A stretch of DNA of 64,000 bases from Pseudosporangium ferrugineum (GCF_003002065.1 NZ_PVZG01000011.1:62001-126000); one strand, 5' to 3'; positions 8,037 to 16,938 are shown, numbered from the stretch's first letter. Notes: generated by a model from the letters alone, not told the origin. A program made the numbers and translations.

Positions 8037-9527
8037 ATGTCGCGGATCAAGGAGTTCACCCTGCCCGACCTCGGCGAGGGCCTGACCGAGGGCGAGATCC
8101 TCGCCTGGCTCGTCAAGGTCGGCGACACGATCGAGCTGAACCAGCCGATCGTCGAGGTCGAGACGGCCAAGGCCGCGGTCGAGATCCCGGCGAAGTGGGC
8201 CGGCGTCGTGACCCGGATCTTCCACGAGGCCGGCTCGACGGTCGAGGTCGGCGCCCCGATCGTCGCCATCGACACCGACCCGTCGGCGGGCCCGCTGCCC
8301 GCCGGCGATCCGGCGCCGTCCGCACCGGCCGGCTTCGACGGTCCGGTCCCGTCCGCCGAATCGCTCGCCGCGGTGCAGGTCGCGCCCGCCGAGGGTGCGG
8401 TCGAGCCGGGCCTGATCGGTGGTCCGGCTCCGGGCGGCCGGACGGCGGTGCTGGTCGGATACGGCCCGCGCACGGTCACTGCAAAAAGAAGAGCCCGCAT
8501 CGGTACGCCCACAGCGTCGCCGACCGCAGCACCGGCCACCCCGCCTGCGGCGGCTTCGGCTGCCCTCACGGCCGTTCCCGCGGTGCCGGCCCCCGCTCCG
8601 GCACCACCCGCCGACCCGGTGCGCGCCACCGGGCCGGTTCTCGCCAAGCCGCCCGTCCGGAAGCTCGCCAAGGACCTGGGCGTCGACCTGCGTGCCCTGG
8701 CCGGCAGCGGCCCGCTGGGCTCGGTGACCCGGGAGGACGTCCACGCAGCGGCGGCGGCCCTGGCCGCCCCGGCTCCGGCGGCGGTCAACGGCCGCGCTCC
8801 GGCGCCCGCGGTGTTCGACGCGTCCCGCGAGCAGCGGATCCCGATCAAGGGCGTCCGGAAGCTGACGGCGGAGAACATGGTCGCGTCGGCCTTCACCGCC
8901 CCGCACGTCACGGAGTTCCTGACCGTCGACGTGACCCGGTCGATGAAGTCGCTGGAGCGGCTCAAGTCCAGCCCCGAGTTCCGTGACGTACGGATCTCGC
9001 CGCTGCTGCTCGTCGCCAAGGCCGTGCTCCTCGCGATCAAGCGGCACCCGATGGTCAACTCGACCTGGTCGGGCCCGACGAACGAGATCGTGGTCAAGGA
9101 GTACGTGAACCTGGGCATCGCGGCGGCGACCGAGCGCGGCCTGATCGTCCCGAACGTGAAGGACGCGGGCCGGCTGAGTCTGCGCGAACTGGCCGAGGCT
9201 TTGAACGGTTTGGTGCAGGTCGCGAAGTCTGGCAAGACGCCACCATCCGACATGTCGGGCGGCACCTTCTCGATCACCAACGTCGGAGTCTTCGGCGTCG
9301 ACACCGGTACGCCCATCCTGCCCCCGGGCGAGTCGGCGATCCTGGCGTTCGGCGCGATCCGTCCGACGCCCTGGGTGCACAAGGGGAAGATCAAGGTTCG
9401 CCAGGTCACGACGCTGGGCCTCTCGTTCGACCACCGGATCGTGGACGGCGAGCTGGGTTCGAAGTTCCTCCGCGACGTCGGCCGCTTCCTCGAGGACCCG
9501 GAGGGCGCACTGCTCGCCTGGACGTAA
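8037..9527 (+). CDS. bkdC: 2-oxoacid dehydrogenase E2, dihydrolipoamide acyltransferase
   Basis: A 496-residue acyltransferase. One lipoyl domain lies at residues 1-80 with the lipoylated Lys about 45 in VETAKAAVE. An Ala/Pro-rich linker with an unusual basic patch (KRRARIG) follows, then a peripheral subunit-binding domain around 205-240 (KLAKDLGVDLRALAGSG) and a catalytic domain ending with the conserved FDHRIVDG (His 466, Asp 470). It transfers the acyl group from E1 to CoA and forms the complex core. The ATG at 8037 follows the E1-beta stop by 5 bp; an in-frame GTG at 8028 overlaps that stop and is a possible alternative. Only one lipoyl domain is present, as in branched-chain E2, whereas actinobacterial SucB/AceF proteins often carry two or three. 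Confidence 0.92.
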   Translation: MSRIKEFTLPDLGEGLTEGEILAWLVKVGDTIELNQPIVEVETAKAAVEIPAKWAGVVTRIFHEAGSTVEVGAPIVAIDTDPSAGPLPAGDPAPSAPAGFDGPVPSAESLAAVQVAPAEGAVEPGLIGGPAPGGRTAVLVGYGPRTVTAKRRARIGTPTASPTAAPATPPAAASAALTAVPAVPAPAPAPPADPVRATGPVLAKPPVRKLAKDLGVDLRALAGSGPLGSVTREDVHAAAAALAAPAPAAVNGRAPAPAVFDASREQRIPIKGVRKLTAENMVASAFTAPHVTEFLTVDVTRSMKSLERLKSSPEFRDVRISPLLLVAKAVLLAIKRHPMVNSTWSGPTNEIVVKEYVNLGIAAATERGLIVPNVKDAGRLSLRELAEALNGLVQVAKSGKTPPSDMSGGTFSITNVGVFGVDTGTPILPPGESAILAFGAIRPTPWVHKGKIKVRQVTTLGLSFDHRIVDGELGSKFLRDVGRFLEDPEGALLAWT

Positions 9528-9600
9528 ATCATCGGCATACGGTTACCCTGACCTTAGATTCTTAGGCGGGTAAGCGAGGTCACCCCCTAAATCGTTGGCA

Positions 9601-9647
9601 GCCTGTGTCTCGGTGCGGTTCAATGGACTCAGCGCCGAAACACAGGC
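9601..9647 (+). promoter_or_regulatory. Long stem-loop in the leader of the 46-aa gene
   Basis: Arms GCCTGTGT (9601-9608) and ACACAGGC (9640-9647) pair perfectly. After a 2-nt symmetric bulge, CGGTGC pairs with GCGCCG (one G-U), leaving a loop of about 15 nt. The element ends 44 nt before the small ORF start, far from any upstream stop terminator position. It is an unclassified structured leader or small RNA candidate; no known riboswitch consensus was recognised. Confidence 0.4.
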
Positions 9648-9691
9648 ACCACAAGCGACGAGGCCCACGAGGCCGAGGGAGTGACAGCACC

Positions 9692-9832
9692 ATGAGCGTC
9701 ATCGACCGCATCCGTAACCGTCGGCAGATCAAGCGCAACCAGCGCGCCATCGACCGCGCGTGGAGGTCGGCTCCGACGCAGTCCATGCGCGACGAGATCG
9801 CGTACTTCGCCCAGCACCAGCGCATTCTCTGA
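9692..9832 (+). CDS. Small conserved basic protein, 46 aa
   Basis: MSVIDRIRNRRQIKRNQRAI continues for 46 residues and ends YFAQHQRIL. It is strongly basic and helical in the first 25 residues, then acidic. The ATG at 9692 has GAGGGAG about 9 nt upstream. An upstream in-frame ATG at 9621 would add residues that look non-coding. A strong terminator follows at 9919. Proteins of this size and pattern recur in actinobacteria, but I cannot name a function. The basic helix may bind nucleic acid or membrane. Confidence 0.65.
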   Translation: MSVIDRIRNRRQIKRNQRAIDRAWRSAPTQSMRDEIAYFAQHQRIL

Positions 9833-9918
9833 TCTCGCCCGCGCCGCGCCGCCGTTCCCCGCGGCCGGCAGCGGCTCCCAGAACCCACCCGACCGCGCTC
9901 GTGAACGACGCGGTCCCC

Positions 9919-9950
9919 GAGGCCCCGACCGGTGCACAGGTCGGGGCCTC
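9919..9950 (+). terminator. Rho-independent-type hairpin
   Basis: A 12-bp perfect stem, GAGGCCCCGACC / GGTCGGGGCCTC, with an 8-nt loop, 87 bp after the stop of the 46-aa gene. There is no T-tract, as is common in high-GC actinobacteria. The rest of 9833-10190 shows no gene; it leads into the promoter of the next large gene. Confidence 0.75.
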
Positions 9951-10190
9951 GTGGCGTTCCTCATCGGACCGTCCGCCCCGTGATCACGTTCGGTGGTATC
10001 CGGACGGCCGGGGCGCTCCGGACGGCGTACACCGGGATTCCGAGTGTCGTCCCCGACCGGTACGGTTGGGCACGGTCACCCGCCCCGGCTCGGCCGGTCG
10101 GGGATAGTGATCGGGGTCACGCCCAGCTCTGCAAGGTCGGCCGCGTTCGTGCCTAAGCTGGCACGGCCGACAGTCATGGAGGAGGCGGAT

Positions 10191-13100
10191 ATGACGTCCG
10201 AGGGCCAGCACGCCGGCCGAGTGCCGGGGGCCGCGCCGGGCGGCGGTTCCGAGCCGTTCGGCAGCGAGGGCTACCCACCCGACGCCTCCCCTGCGGACGC
10301 GGCCTATCCGCACGCGCAGGACTCGATGCCGAGCGCGTACGGGCCCCCTCCGCACTCCACGCCGAACGGTGGCTCGCCGTTCGTGGTGCCCGCGGTGCCG
10401 CCGGCCGGCCAGGGCCCCGCCTTCGGCCCGGGCGCCGCCAAGTTCGCCTCCGCGGGTTCGGCGCGCGTGCCCCAGGCCGAGCCGCCCGTTCCCGGACCCG
10501 CCTATTCGCCGGGCCCCGGCCAGCCCGCGGCCCCGAGCTCGCCGTACGCGCCGGAGCAGCCCCCGGCCGCCGCACAGCAGCCGTTCGCCGCCGCACAGTC
10601 CTCGTACGCCCCAGCCTCGGACGAGCAGCAGTCCGCCTGGGCCCCTCCGCCGCCCGCGCAGCCGTCCAGCGAGAGCAACCCGTTCGAGCCCCACCCGTAC
10701 CGTCAGGGCCAGGGCGGCGACCTCCCCCAGCGCTCACCGGGCATCGCGGGCGGGCCGCTCTCCGGCCCGGTCGGCGAATTCAACGGCTTCACCCCGACCC
10801 GCGCCCCAGCGGTCCCCCAGCAGCCCGACGGCCCCCGCCGCAGCCCGTTCGACGCGGCTCCCGGCGCCTTCGGCCCGTCCTCATCCGACGCGTCCGGCGC
10901 GTTCGGCCCGTCTTCCTCCGGTGCGTTCGATCCTTCTTCATCCGGCGGCTTCGGTCCTTCCTCGGGCGACGGCTTCGGTCCTTCGTCGGGCGACGGCTTC
11001 GGTCCTTCCTCGGGCGGCGGCTTCGGTCCTTCCTCGGGCGGCGGCTCCACGGACGAGCAGTCGTCCGGCCGGCCGCCCGGCGTCTCCGCCTTCGGCGACC
11101 AGCGCGTCAGGGTGCCCGGCGCCACGCTGACCGGCCTGCCCGACACCCCGCCGGCCGGCGCACCCGACAGCGGCGGCTTCCCCATGCGCGGCCACTCACC
11201 GAACGGCGCCAGCTTCCCGCTCCGAGGCAGCTCCTCCGGCGACTCCCCGGCCGACGACAGCTTCGGCGGCAGCCCCTCCACCCCGTTCGCCACCGACGGC
11301 GGCAGCAGCCCGTTCGCCACCGACGGCGGCAGCACCCCGTTCCGCGCCGACGGCGGCAGCAGCCCGTTCGCCGCGGACGCTGGCAGCTCTTCCGCCCCGT
11401 TCGCCCCTTCCGCTCCGATGGCCACGGACGGCGGCCGCAACGACGGCGACCGCCCGGAGAGCGGTTACCCGCAGCGCATTCCGGGCGCATCGTTCGCCGA
11501 CCCCGACGCCGGCCGGCCCGACTCCCCCGGCTACCCCCAGCGGGTGCCGGGTGCCGCCCTGAGCAGCGGCGGCGCCCCGATCGCCACCGAGCCCCGCAGC
11601 GGCGCCCCGATCCCGCAACCCCGCGACGCCGCCGAGCAGCCCGAGCCGGGCACCGACCACCCCGCCCCGGCGAAGGGCTCCGCCCGCCCGGTCTCGGCAA
11701 GCGCCTCCGTGCCGGTAGCGAGCCGCGTCGCCCCGGTGGACCCCGACGAGGTCCCACCCCCGTCCCCGGCACCCCAGTCCCGCGTCTACGGCCGCCCCGC
11801 CGCCGCCCCCGACCAGGACGAGCCGGCCTCCGCAGCACCCGCCCCGACCTCCGACGGCTACAGCACCACCCCGGACAGCCCGTTCGGCCCCCGCCCCGGC
11901 TCGGAATCGCCTTTCGGCGCCCAGCCCAGCCCGGAATCGCCGTTCGGCGCTCAGCCCGGCGCGGACAACTCCTTCGGTGCTCAGCCCGGCGCGGACAACT
12001 CCTTCGGTGCCCAGCCCAGCTCGGGCAGCCCGTTCAGTCCGCCCGGCGCGGGCAGCCCGTTCAGCACCCCGCCCGGCACTGACAGCCCGTTCGGTGCCCC
12101 GCCCAGGACTGACAGCCCGTTCGGGAACCCGCCCGGCTCCGACGGCCCGTTCGGCCGGCGGCCCGGCACCGACTCCCCGGACGACCAGCGGATGTTCGGC
12201 ACCCCGCCGTCCGCCGACCCGTCCCCGGAGCGCCACACCTCCGAACCGTTCCCGGAGCGCCACGGCGACGCCTTCCCCGCCTCCCCGGCGAGCGGCGCGA
12301 CCCCCGGCGGTTTCGACGACCAGCAGGACCGGTTCGCCCCGCCGCCCAACCGCCCCGGCACGTACGGAACCCCGTCACCCGCACGCCCCGACAGCGCCCC
12401 GCCGGCCGAGGCACCGTTCGGCGCCGCTTCCGCCCCGGGCACCTACGGCTCCCCGTCGACGGCCCGGCCGGACAGCGCGCCGCCCGCCGACGGAGCATTC
12501 GGCCCCGCTCCCACCTCAGGTGGCGGCGAGGGCCGCGTGGCCGGCCGCGCATCGGCCAGCGCCCGGGTGGCACCCCCCGGCCAGCCGTTCACCCCCGCGC
12601 CGCACTCACCGCCACCGGCCAACCCGCAGGACGCCCCCAACCCGGCGGCCTTCAGCGAGTACACGACCGACATCGCCGGCCGGGGCCGCCCGGGCCAGCC
12701 CTCCCAGCCCGGTCCGGTGCCCGGCAACCCCGCCGCCCGCACCACCCCACCCGACTTCGCCGAACACGCCCCACCCACCGACTTCAGCGACGCCGCCCGC
12801 GCCACACCCCCCGACTTCGGGGAGCACGCCGGCCGCAGCGGACCTCCGGACTTCGGCGATCACGGCGGCCGCACCGCGCAGCCCGACTTCGGGGATCGCC
12901 AATCCGGCCGCGCCGCGCCGCCGGACTTCGACGGCTACCAGCCCGACGCCCCCGGCCGCGGACCCGAGCAGCCGTACGTGCCCGCCCCCGCCCTCCCGAC
13001 GATGCACGCCGCACCGCCGCTGGAGAACGGCTTCCCGCCGCCCGACTCGACGCAGCCCTTCGGCGACCACTCCCGCACGGGAGGCGCCTTCTCCGGTCCG

Positions 13101-13571
13101 GCGAACCGCGCCACCGTGGCGCCCCCGCCGGATCCCGAGGCAACGGCCAGTTGGCCCGGCAGCGCTGGCCACGACCAGGACGGCAACGACGAGGAACAGG
13201 ACCGGTTCAGCTCGTTCCGCCCGGAACCGCAGCCGCCCGCGGAGCCCCCGAAGTCCGAAACCCCGCACGTACGCATGTTCCCGGTCCTCCTCGGTGTCAT
13301 CCTCGGCGCGGGCCTCCTGGTAGGCCTGACCCTCGGCGTCACCTGGCTGATCGCCCGCGGCTCGGACAGCGGCTTCTCGGTCAACATCGGCGACTGCGTG
13401 AAGCGCGAAGGCGACGCCGCCGTAACCGCCAACTGCGGCGACGCCGGCTCCTTCGAGGTGACATCGATCGTCGACGCCAAGGAGAAGTGCTCCGACCCGG
13501 GCCAGCCCTACGTCCTCAACCCCGCGGGCGACGACAAGTCCAAGGTCCTCTGCCTCAAGCCCCGAGCCTGA
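10191..13571 (+). CDS. Very long disordered protein with C-terminal membrane anchor and small extracytoplasmic domain
   Basis: 1126 residues; the ATG at 10191 is preceded by GGAGGAGG. About the first 1020 residues are Pro/Ser/Gly/Ala-rich low complexity with internal repeats. Examples are GFGPSSGDGFGPSSGDG near 250-280, STPFATDGGSSPFATDGGS near 365, many SPFGAQP or SPFGAPP units from 560 to 670, and PPDFGEHAG/PPDFGDHGG units near 850-900. One helix (FPVLLGVILGAGLLVGLTLG) is followed by about 65 outer residues with four Cys (IGDCVK, TANCGDAG, KEKCSD, VLCLKPRA), resembling LppU-like actinobacterial domains. N-in topology would place the disordered part in the cytoplasm. The role is unknown; a phosphorylated scaffold or envelope-linked adaptor is plausible. 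Confidence 0.8.
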   Translation: MTSEGQHAGRVPGAAPGGGSEPFGSEGYPPDASPADAAYPHAQDSMPSAYGPPPHSTPNGGSPFVVPAVPPAGQGPAFGPGAAKFASAGSARVPQAEPPVPGPAYSPGPGQPAAPSSPYAPEQPPAAAQQPFAAAQSSYAPASDEQQSAWAPPPPAQPSSESNPFEPHPYRQGQGGDLPQRSPGIAGGPLSGPVGEFNGFTPTRAPAVPQQPDGPRRSPFDAAPGAFGPSSSDASGAFGPSSSGAFDPSSSGGFGPSSGDGFGPSSGDGFGPSSGGGFGPSSGGGSTDEQSSGRPPGVSAFGDQRVRVPGATLTGLPDTPPAGAPDSGGFPMRGHSPNGASFPLRGSSSGDSPADDSFGGSPSTPFATDGGSSPFATDGGSTPFRADGGSSPFAADAGSSSAPFAPSAPMATDGGRNDGDRPESGYPQRIPGASFADPDAGRPDSPGYPQRVPGAALSSGGAPIATEPRSGAPIPQPRDAAEQPEPGTDHPAPAKGSARPVSASASVPVASRVAPVDPDEVPPPSPAPQSRVYGRPAAAPDQDEPASAAPAPTSDGYSTTPDSPFGPRPGSESPFGAQPSPESPFGAQPGADNSFGAQPGADNSFGAQPSSGSPFSPPGAGSPFSTPPGTDSPFGAPPRTDSPFGNPPGSDGPFGRRPGTDSPDDQRMFGTPPSADPSPERHTSEPFPERHGDAFPASPASGATPGGFDDQQDRFAPPPNRPGTYGTPSPARPDSAPPAEAPFGAASAPGTYGSPSTARPDSAPPADGAFGPAPTSGGGEGRVAGRASASARVAPPGQPFTPAPHSPPPANPQDAPNPAAFSEYTTDIAGRGRPGQPSQPGPVPGNPAARTTPPDFAEHAPPTDFSDAARATPPDFGEHAGRSGPPDFGDHGGRTAQPDFGDRQSGRAAPPDFDGYQPDAPGRGPEQPYVPAPALPTMHAAPPLENGFPPPDSTQPFGDHSRTGGAFSGPANRATVAPPPDPEATASWPGSAGHDQDGNDEEQDRFSSFRPEPQPPAEPPKSETPHVRMFPVLLGVILGAGLLVGLTLGVTWLIARGSDSGFSVNIGDCVKREGDAAVTANCGDAGSFEVTSIVDAKEKCSDPGQPYVLNPAGDDKSKVLCLKPRA

Positions 13572-13578
13572 GCACCCA

Positions 13579-13601
13579 GGGCCCGGCACAACGCCGGGCC
13601 C
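13579..13601 (+). terminator. Hairpin terminator
   Basis: GGGCCCGGC and GCCGGGCCC pair perfectly over a 5-nt loop, starting 7 bp after the stop of the long disordered protein. Confidence 0.75.
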
Positions 13602-13757
13602 ATGACCCCCGCCCCGAGCCCTGCCCGACACCACGGGCTCGCCCGGCCGGGCACCACAGGGCTCGGACCGCCAGCGCCACGTGACTCGGCGCGGCCGAAC
13701 CCGACGCGGCCGGGCGCGGGGCCCGACGCACCCCGAGCGGGTGTCCCGACGCAGCCC

Positions 13758-13941
13758 GAGCGCGGGGCGCGAGGCGGCCCGAGCGCGGGGCGCGAGGCGG
13801 CCCGAGCGCGGGGCGCGAGGCGGCCCGAGCGCGGGGCGCGAGGCGGCCCGAGCGCGGGGCGCGAGGCGGCCCGAGCGCGGGGCGCGAGGCGGCCCGAGCG
13901 CGGGGCGCGAGGCGGCCCGAGCGCGGGGCGCGAGGCGGCCC
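13758..13941. repeat. 23-bp minisatellite, eight perfect copies
   Basis: The unit GAGCGCGGGGCGCGAGGCGGCCC lacks only the last bases if read as GAGCGCGGGGCGCGAGGCGG. It repeats with exact 23-bp spacing from 13758 to 13941, plus a partial ninth copy and a degenerate unit before it. Because 23 is not a multiple of 3, all frames stay open without being a gene. No other feature is seen in 13602-14063 apart from the leader of the next gene. Slippage and length variation between strains are expected. Confidence 0.95.
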
Positions 13942-14063
13942 GAGCGCGAGCGCCTCCAACGGCGGCAGGCACGCTCGCAGCCCGGAGAGATGCAGGTCAC
14001 GGCGGGGCGAGGCGTCGGTCACCCCGACCCGTTCCGGCGGAGATCATCGGGCACGATGGGCGC

Positions 14064-15839
14064 ATGAGTGCGCGCGTGCGGGCGCCCGAGCTGCGGGGCC
14101 GGGCCTGGTTGAACACTGGCGGCAAGGAGTTGAAGCTGGCCGACCTCCGGGGTCGTGTCTGCGTCTTGGACTTCTGGACCTTCTGCTGCATCAACTGCCT
14201 GCACGTGCTCGACGAGTTGCGGCCGCTCGAGGAGAAGTACGGCGATGCCCTCGTGGTCATCGGGGTGCATTCGCCGAAGTTCGAGCATGAGCGTGACCCG
14301 CAGGCCCTGGCCGCCGCCGTCGAGCGGTACGGGGTGCATCATCCCGTGCTGGATGATGCCGACATGGTCATGTGGCAGCAGTATGCCGCGAAGGCCTGGC
14401 CCACGCTCAGCGTCGTGGATCCCGAGGGTTACGTCGTCGCGTCGATGGCCGGGGAGGGGCATGCCGAGGGGCTCACCCGGCTGCTCGACGAGTTGATCGC
14501 CACGCACGAGGCGAAGGGCACCCTGCACCGCGGCGACGGCCCTTACGTGGCGCCGCCTGCCGATGACACGCTGTTGCGCTTTCCGGGCAAGGTTATCGAG
14601 CTGCCGAGCGGGAACCTGCTGGTCTCCGACTCGGCCCGGCACTCGCTCGCGGAGTTGACCCCGGACGGCGAGTCCCTGGTACGCCGGATCGGCACCGGGC
14701 GGCGCGGGCGTACCGACGGGCCGGCCGGGCAGGCGAGTTTCTCCGAGCCGCAGGGGCTGTGCCTGCTCCCCGACGGCCGGACCGTGGTCGTCGCCGACAC
14801 CGTCAATCATCTGTTGCGGGGCTTCGACCTGGAGTCGGGGCGGGTCAGCACCCTGGCCGGCACCGGGCGTCCGTGGCGGTCCGCGGCGGACGACGGCGTG
14901 TCGCTCTCGTCGCCGTGGGACGTGACCTGGTTCGAGGGGCGGGTCGTCGTCGCGATGGCCGGCATCCACCAGCTGTGGTGGTTCGATCCGGAGTTGCGCA
15001 CCACGGGTGTCCTCGCCGGCACCACCGTCGAGTCGCTGCGCGATGGCCCGATCCCCGACGTGTGGATGGCCCAACCTTCGGGGCTTTCCGCGTACGGGAA
15101 AAAGCTGTGGATCGTGGACAGCGAGACGTCCGCGCTGCGCTGGGTCGAGGACGGTGAGCTGCACACCGCCGTCGGTCAGGGGCTCTTCGATTTCGGTCAC
15201 GTCGACGGCCCCGGCAAGGAGGCGCTGTTGCAGCATCCGCTGGGGGTGAGTGCCCTTCCGGACGGTTCGGTGCTGGTGGCGGACACCTACAACGGTGCCG
15301 TGCGCCGGTACGACCCGGTGTCCGGGGAGATGTCCACGGTCGATTCCGGGCTGGCCGAGCCGAGCGACCTCCTGGTCACCCGCGCGGGTGAGGTGTTCGT
15401 GGTGGAGTCGGGCGCGCACCGGCTCGTGCGGCTGGCACCGGGCGCGGTGCGGACCGTCGAGGGCGAGCGGCACCGCACCGAGCGGCCGCCGTCTCCGCTG
15501 GCGCCGGGCGAGGTGACCCTGGACGTCGTGTTCACGCCGGCGCCGGGCCAGAAACTCGACGCCACGTTCGGCCCGTCGACGCGGCTGGTCGTCTCGGCCG
15601 CACCGCCGGAGCTCCTGCTGGAGGGCGAGGGTACGGGCACCGACCTGTCCCGGCGGCTGGTGCTGAATCCGGCCGTACCGAAGGGGATCCTGCAGGTTGT
15701 CGCCCAGGCAGCGACCTGCGACGCGGACGTGGAGCACGCGGCCTGTCACCTCACCCGGCAGGACTGGGGTGTGCCGGTCGTCCTCGACCCGGCGGCGCCC
15801 GACCGGCTGCCGTTGATCCTGCGCGGGCTGGACGCGTGA
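14064..15839 (+). CDS. Thioredoxin-like / NHL-repeat protein (NHLRC2-like)
   Basis: 591 residues. The N-terminal 1-150 is a TlpA-like thioredoxin fold with WTFCCINC as the redox site (CxxC as CINC), then a six-bladed NHL beta-propeller from about 165 to 480. Blade signatures include LPSGNLLVSDSARHSLAEL, QGLCLLPDGRTVVVADTVNH and LPDGSVLVADTYNGAVRRY, and a C-terminal beta domain follows. The order Trx-NHL is that of animal NHLRC2 and its bacterial homologues. No signal peptide or membrane helix is seen, so it is cytosolic. The ATG at 14064 is the first start after the minisatellite. The redox partner is not evident from neighbours. Confidence 0.88.
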   Translation: MSARVRAPELRGRAWLNTGGKELKLADLRGRVCVLDFWTFCCINCLHVLDELRPLEEKYGDALVVIGVHSPKFEHERDPQALAAAVERYGVHHPVLDDADMVMWQQYAAKAWPTLSVVDPEGYVVASMAGEGHAEGLTRLLDELIATHEAKGTLHRGDGPYVAPPADDTLLRFPGKVIELPSGNLLVSDSARHSLAELTPDGESLVRRIGTGRRGRTDGPAGQASFSEPQGLCLLPDGRTVVVADTVNHLLRGFDLESGRVSTLAGTGRPWRSAADDGVSLSSPWDVTWFEGRVVVAMAGIHQLWWFDPELRTTGVLAGTTVESLRDGPIPDVWMAQPSGLSAYGKKLWIVDSETSALRWVEDGELHTAVGQGLFDFGHVDGPGKEALLQHPLGVSALPDGSVLVADTYNGAVRRYDPVSGEMSTVDSGLAEPSDLLVTRAGEVFVVESGAHRLVRLAPGAVRTVEGERHRTERPPSPLAPGEVTLDVVFTPAPGQKLDATFGPSTRLVVSAAPPELLLEGEGTGTDLSRRLVLNPAVPKGILQVVAQAATCDADVEHAACHLTRQDWGVPVVLDPAAPDRLPLILRGLDA

Positions 15840-15848
15840 GCGGCTTCA

Positions 15849-15862
15849 CTACCCACGGGTAA
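15849..15862. promoter_or_regulatory. TTACCCACGGGTAA-type palindrome before hemolysin III gene
   Basis: CTACCCACGGGTAA, one mismatch from the perfect palindrome found upstream of etfD (39809). It lies between the NHL gene stop and the GTG of the hemolysin III gene, 25 bp before the latter, where an operator would overlap the promoter. Confidence 0.5.
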
Positions 15863-15887
15863 CCTACGGTGCCGTAACCTTGAGGCC

Positions 15888-16562
15888 GTGACATCGACCC
15901 CGTTCCGGATGAAGCCGGCCGACCTCGGCAAGCCGCGGTTGCGTGGCCGGCTGCACCAGTACGCGTTCTTCGTCGCCCTCGTGTGCGGCGTCGTGCTCTG
16001 TTCCATCGCCGCCACGAGACCGGGGCTGTCGCCCCTGTTCAGTTGCCTGGTCTACAGCCTGACCGTGTGCGGCCTGTTCGGCATCAGCGCGCTGTATCAC
16101 CGGCGGGTCTGGAGCGAGCGCGGCTACCAGATCATGCGCCGGATGGACCACTCGATGATCTTCATCTTCATCGCCGGCACGTACACGCCGTTCTGCGTCC
16201 TGCTCCTGGACGGCGGCAAGGCCACGGTGATGCTGAGCCTGATCTGGGGCGGCGCCCTGGGCGGCGTGGCCCTCAAGAGCATCTGGCCGCACCTGCCCCG
16301 CTGGGTGGGCGCCCCGCTCTACCTGGCGCTGGGCTGGGGCGCGGTGGCGATCCTCCCGGAGATCATGCGCAACGGCGGGGTGGCCACGCTCGTGCTGCTC
16401 GCCACCGGCGGCCTGATCTACAGCATCGGCGCGGTGTTCTACGCGCTCCGGCGGCCGAACCCGTGGCCCACCGTCTTCGGCCACCACGAGTTCTTCCACG
16501 CCTGCACGCTGGTGGCCGCGATCTGTCACCACATCGCGATCTACTTCGCCCTGTACGCCTGA
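15888..16562 (+). CDS. trhA: Hemolysin III family (TrhA / PAQR) membrane protein
   Basis: 224 residues with seven hydrophobic segments. The family's conserved metal-site motifs are present: a Ser/His pair in GISALYHRR, MDHSMIFIFIAGTYTPF, and a C-terminal GHHEFFHACTL. This family is related to progestin/adiponectin receptors, and bacterial members are linked to membrane lipid homeostasis. The GTG start at 15888 is chosen; the next in-frame ATG is seven codons in. The gene stands alone between the NHL gene and a convergent HxlR regulator, whose stop is only 1 bp away. Confidence 0.9.
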   Translation: MTSTPFRMKPADLGKPRLRGRLHQYAFFVALVCGVVLCSIAATRPGLSPLFSCLVYSLTVCGLFGISALYHRRVWSERGYQIMRRMDHSMIFIFIAGTYTPFCVLLLDGGKATVMLSLIWGGALGGVALKSIWPHLPRWVGAPLYLALGWGAVAILPEIMRNGGVATLVLLATGGLIYSIGAVFYALRRPNPWPTVFGHHEFFHACTLVAAICHHIAIYFALYA

Positions 16563-16563
16563 G

Positions 16564-16938
16564 TCACACCTTGACGGCGGTCCGGGAGTCGTAGGCCTCC
16601 CGGGCCTCGACGACGTCGCCGATGTGCTGCTCGGCCCACTCCTTCAGGGCCCCGACCAGCCCGAGCAGGCTGCACCCCAGGCTGGTCAGGCCGTAGTCGA
16701 CGCGGGGCGGCACGACCGCGTGCACCGTACGCGTGACCAGCCCGTCCCGCTCGAGCCCGCGCAGCGTCTGGGTGAGCATCTTGGGGCTGACGCCGGGCAC
16801 CCGCTGGGCGAGTTCGGTGTATCGCAGCGATCCGCCACTGAGCGACCCGACGATCAGTACGCTCCAGGCGTCGCCGATGCGATCGAGCAGCTGGCGGCTC
16901 GGGCAGTCTTTGGCAAACACATCGGGTTCCACCTGCAC
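16564..16938 (-). CDS. HxlR-family winged-helix transcriptional regulator
   Basis: 124 residues with the HxlR signature. The early Cys in FAKDCPSRQLLDRIGDAWSV is the redox-sensitive cysteine position of many HxlR proteins. Helix-turn-helix and wing follow (RYTELAQRVPGVSPKMLTQ, LRGLERDGLVTRTVHAVVPPRVDYGLT). GTG at 16938 is chosen for a GAGGGA box 5 nt upstream; GTG at 16932 is an alternative. It is divergent from an NmrA-type NAD(P)-binding gene. This is the usual arrangement in which HxlR represses a quinone or aldehyde reductase and responds to electrophiles. Confidence 0.88.
   Translation of the reverse strand: MQVEPDVFAKDCPSRQLLDRIGDAWSVLIVGSLSGGSLRYTELAQRVPGVSPKMLTQTLRGLERDGLVTRTVHAVVPPRVDYGLTSLGCSLLGLVGALKEWAEQHIGDVVEAREAYDSRTAVKV

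Noticed and set aside
9543..9573. DtxR/IdeR iron box or TTACCC operator before the 46-aa gene
   Set aside because: TTACCC and GGGTAA halves are 19 bp apart and the TTAG words do not fit the 19-bp iron box; too weak.
13758..13941. CRISPR array
   Set aside because: Units are contiguous with no spacers, and there are no cas genes; it is a minisatellite.
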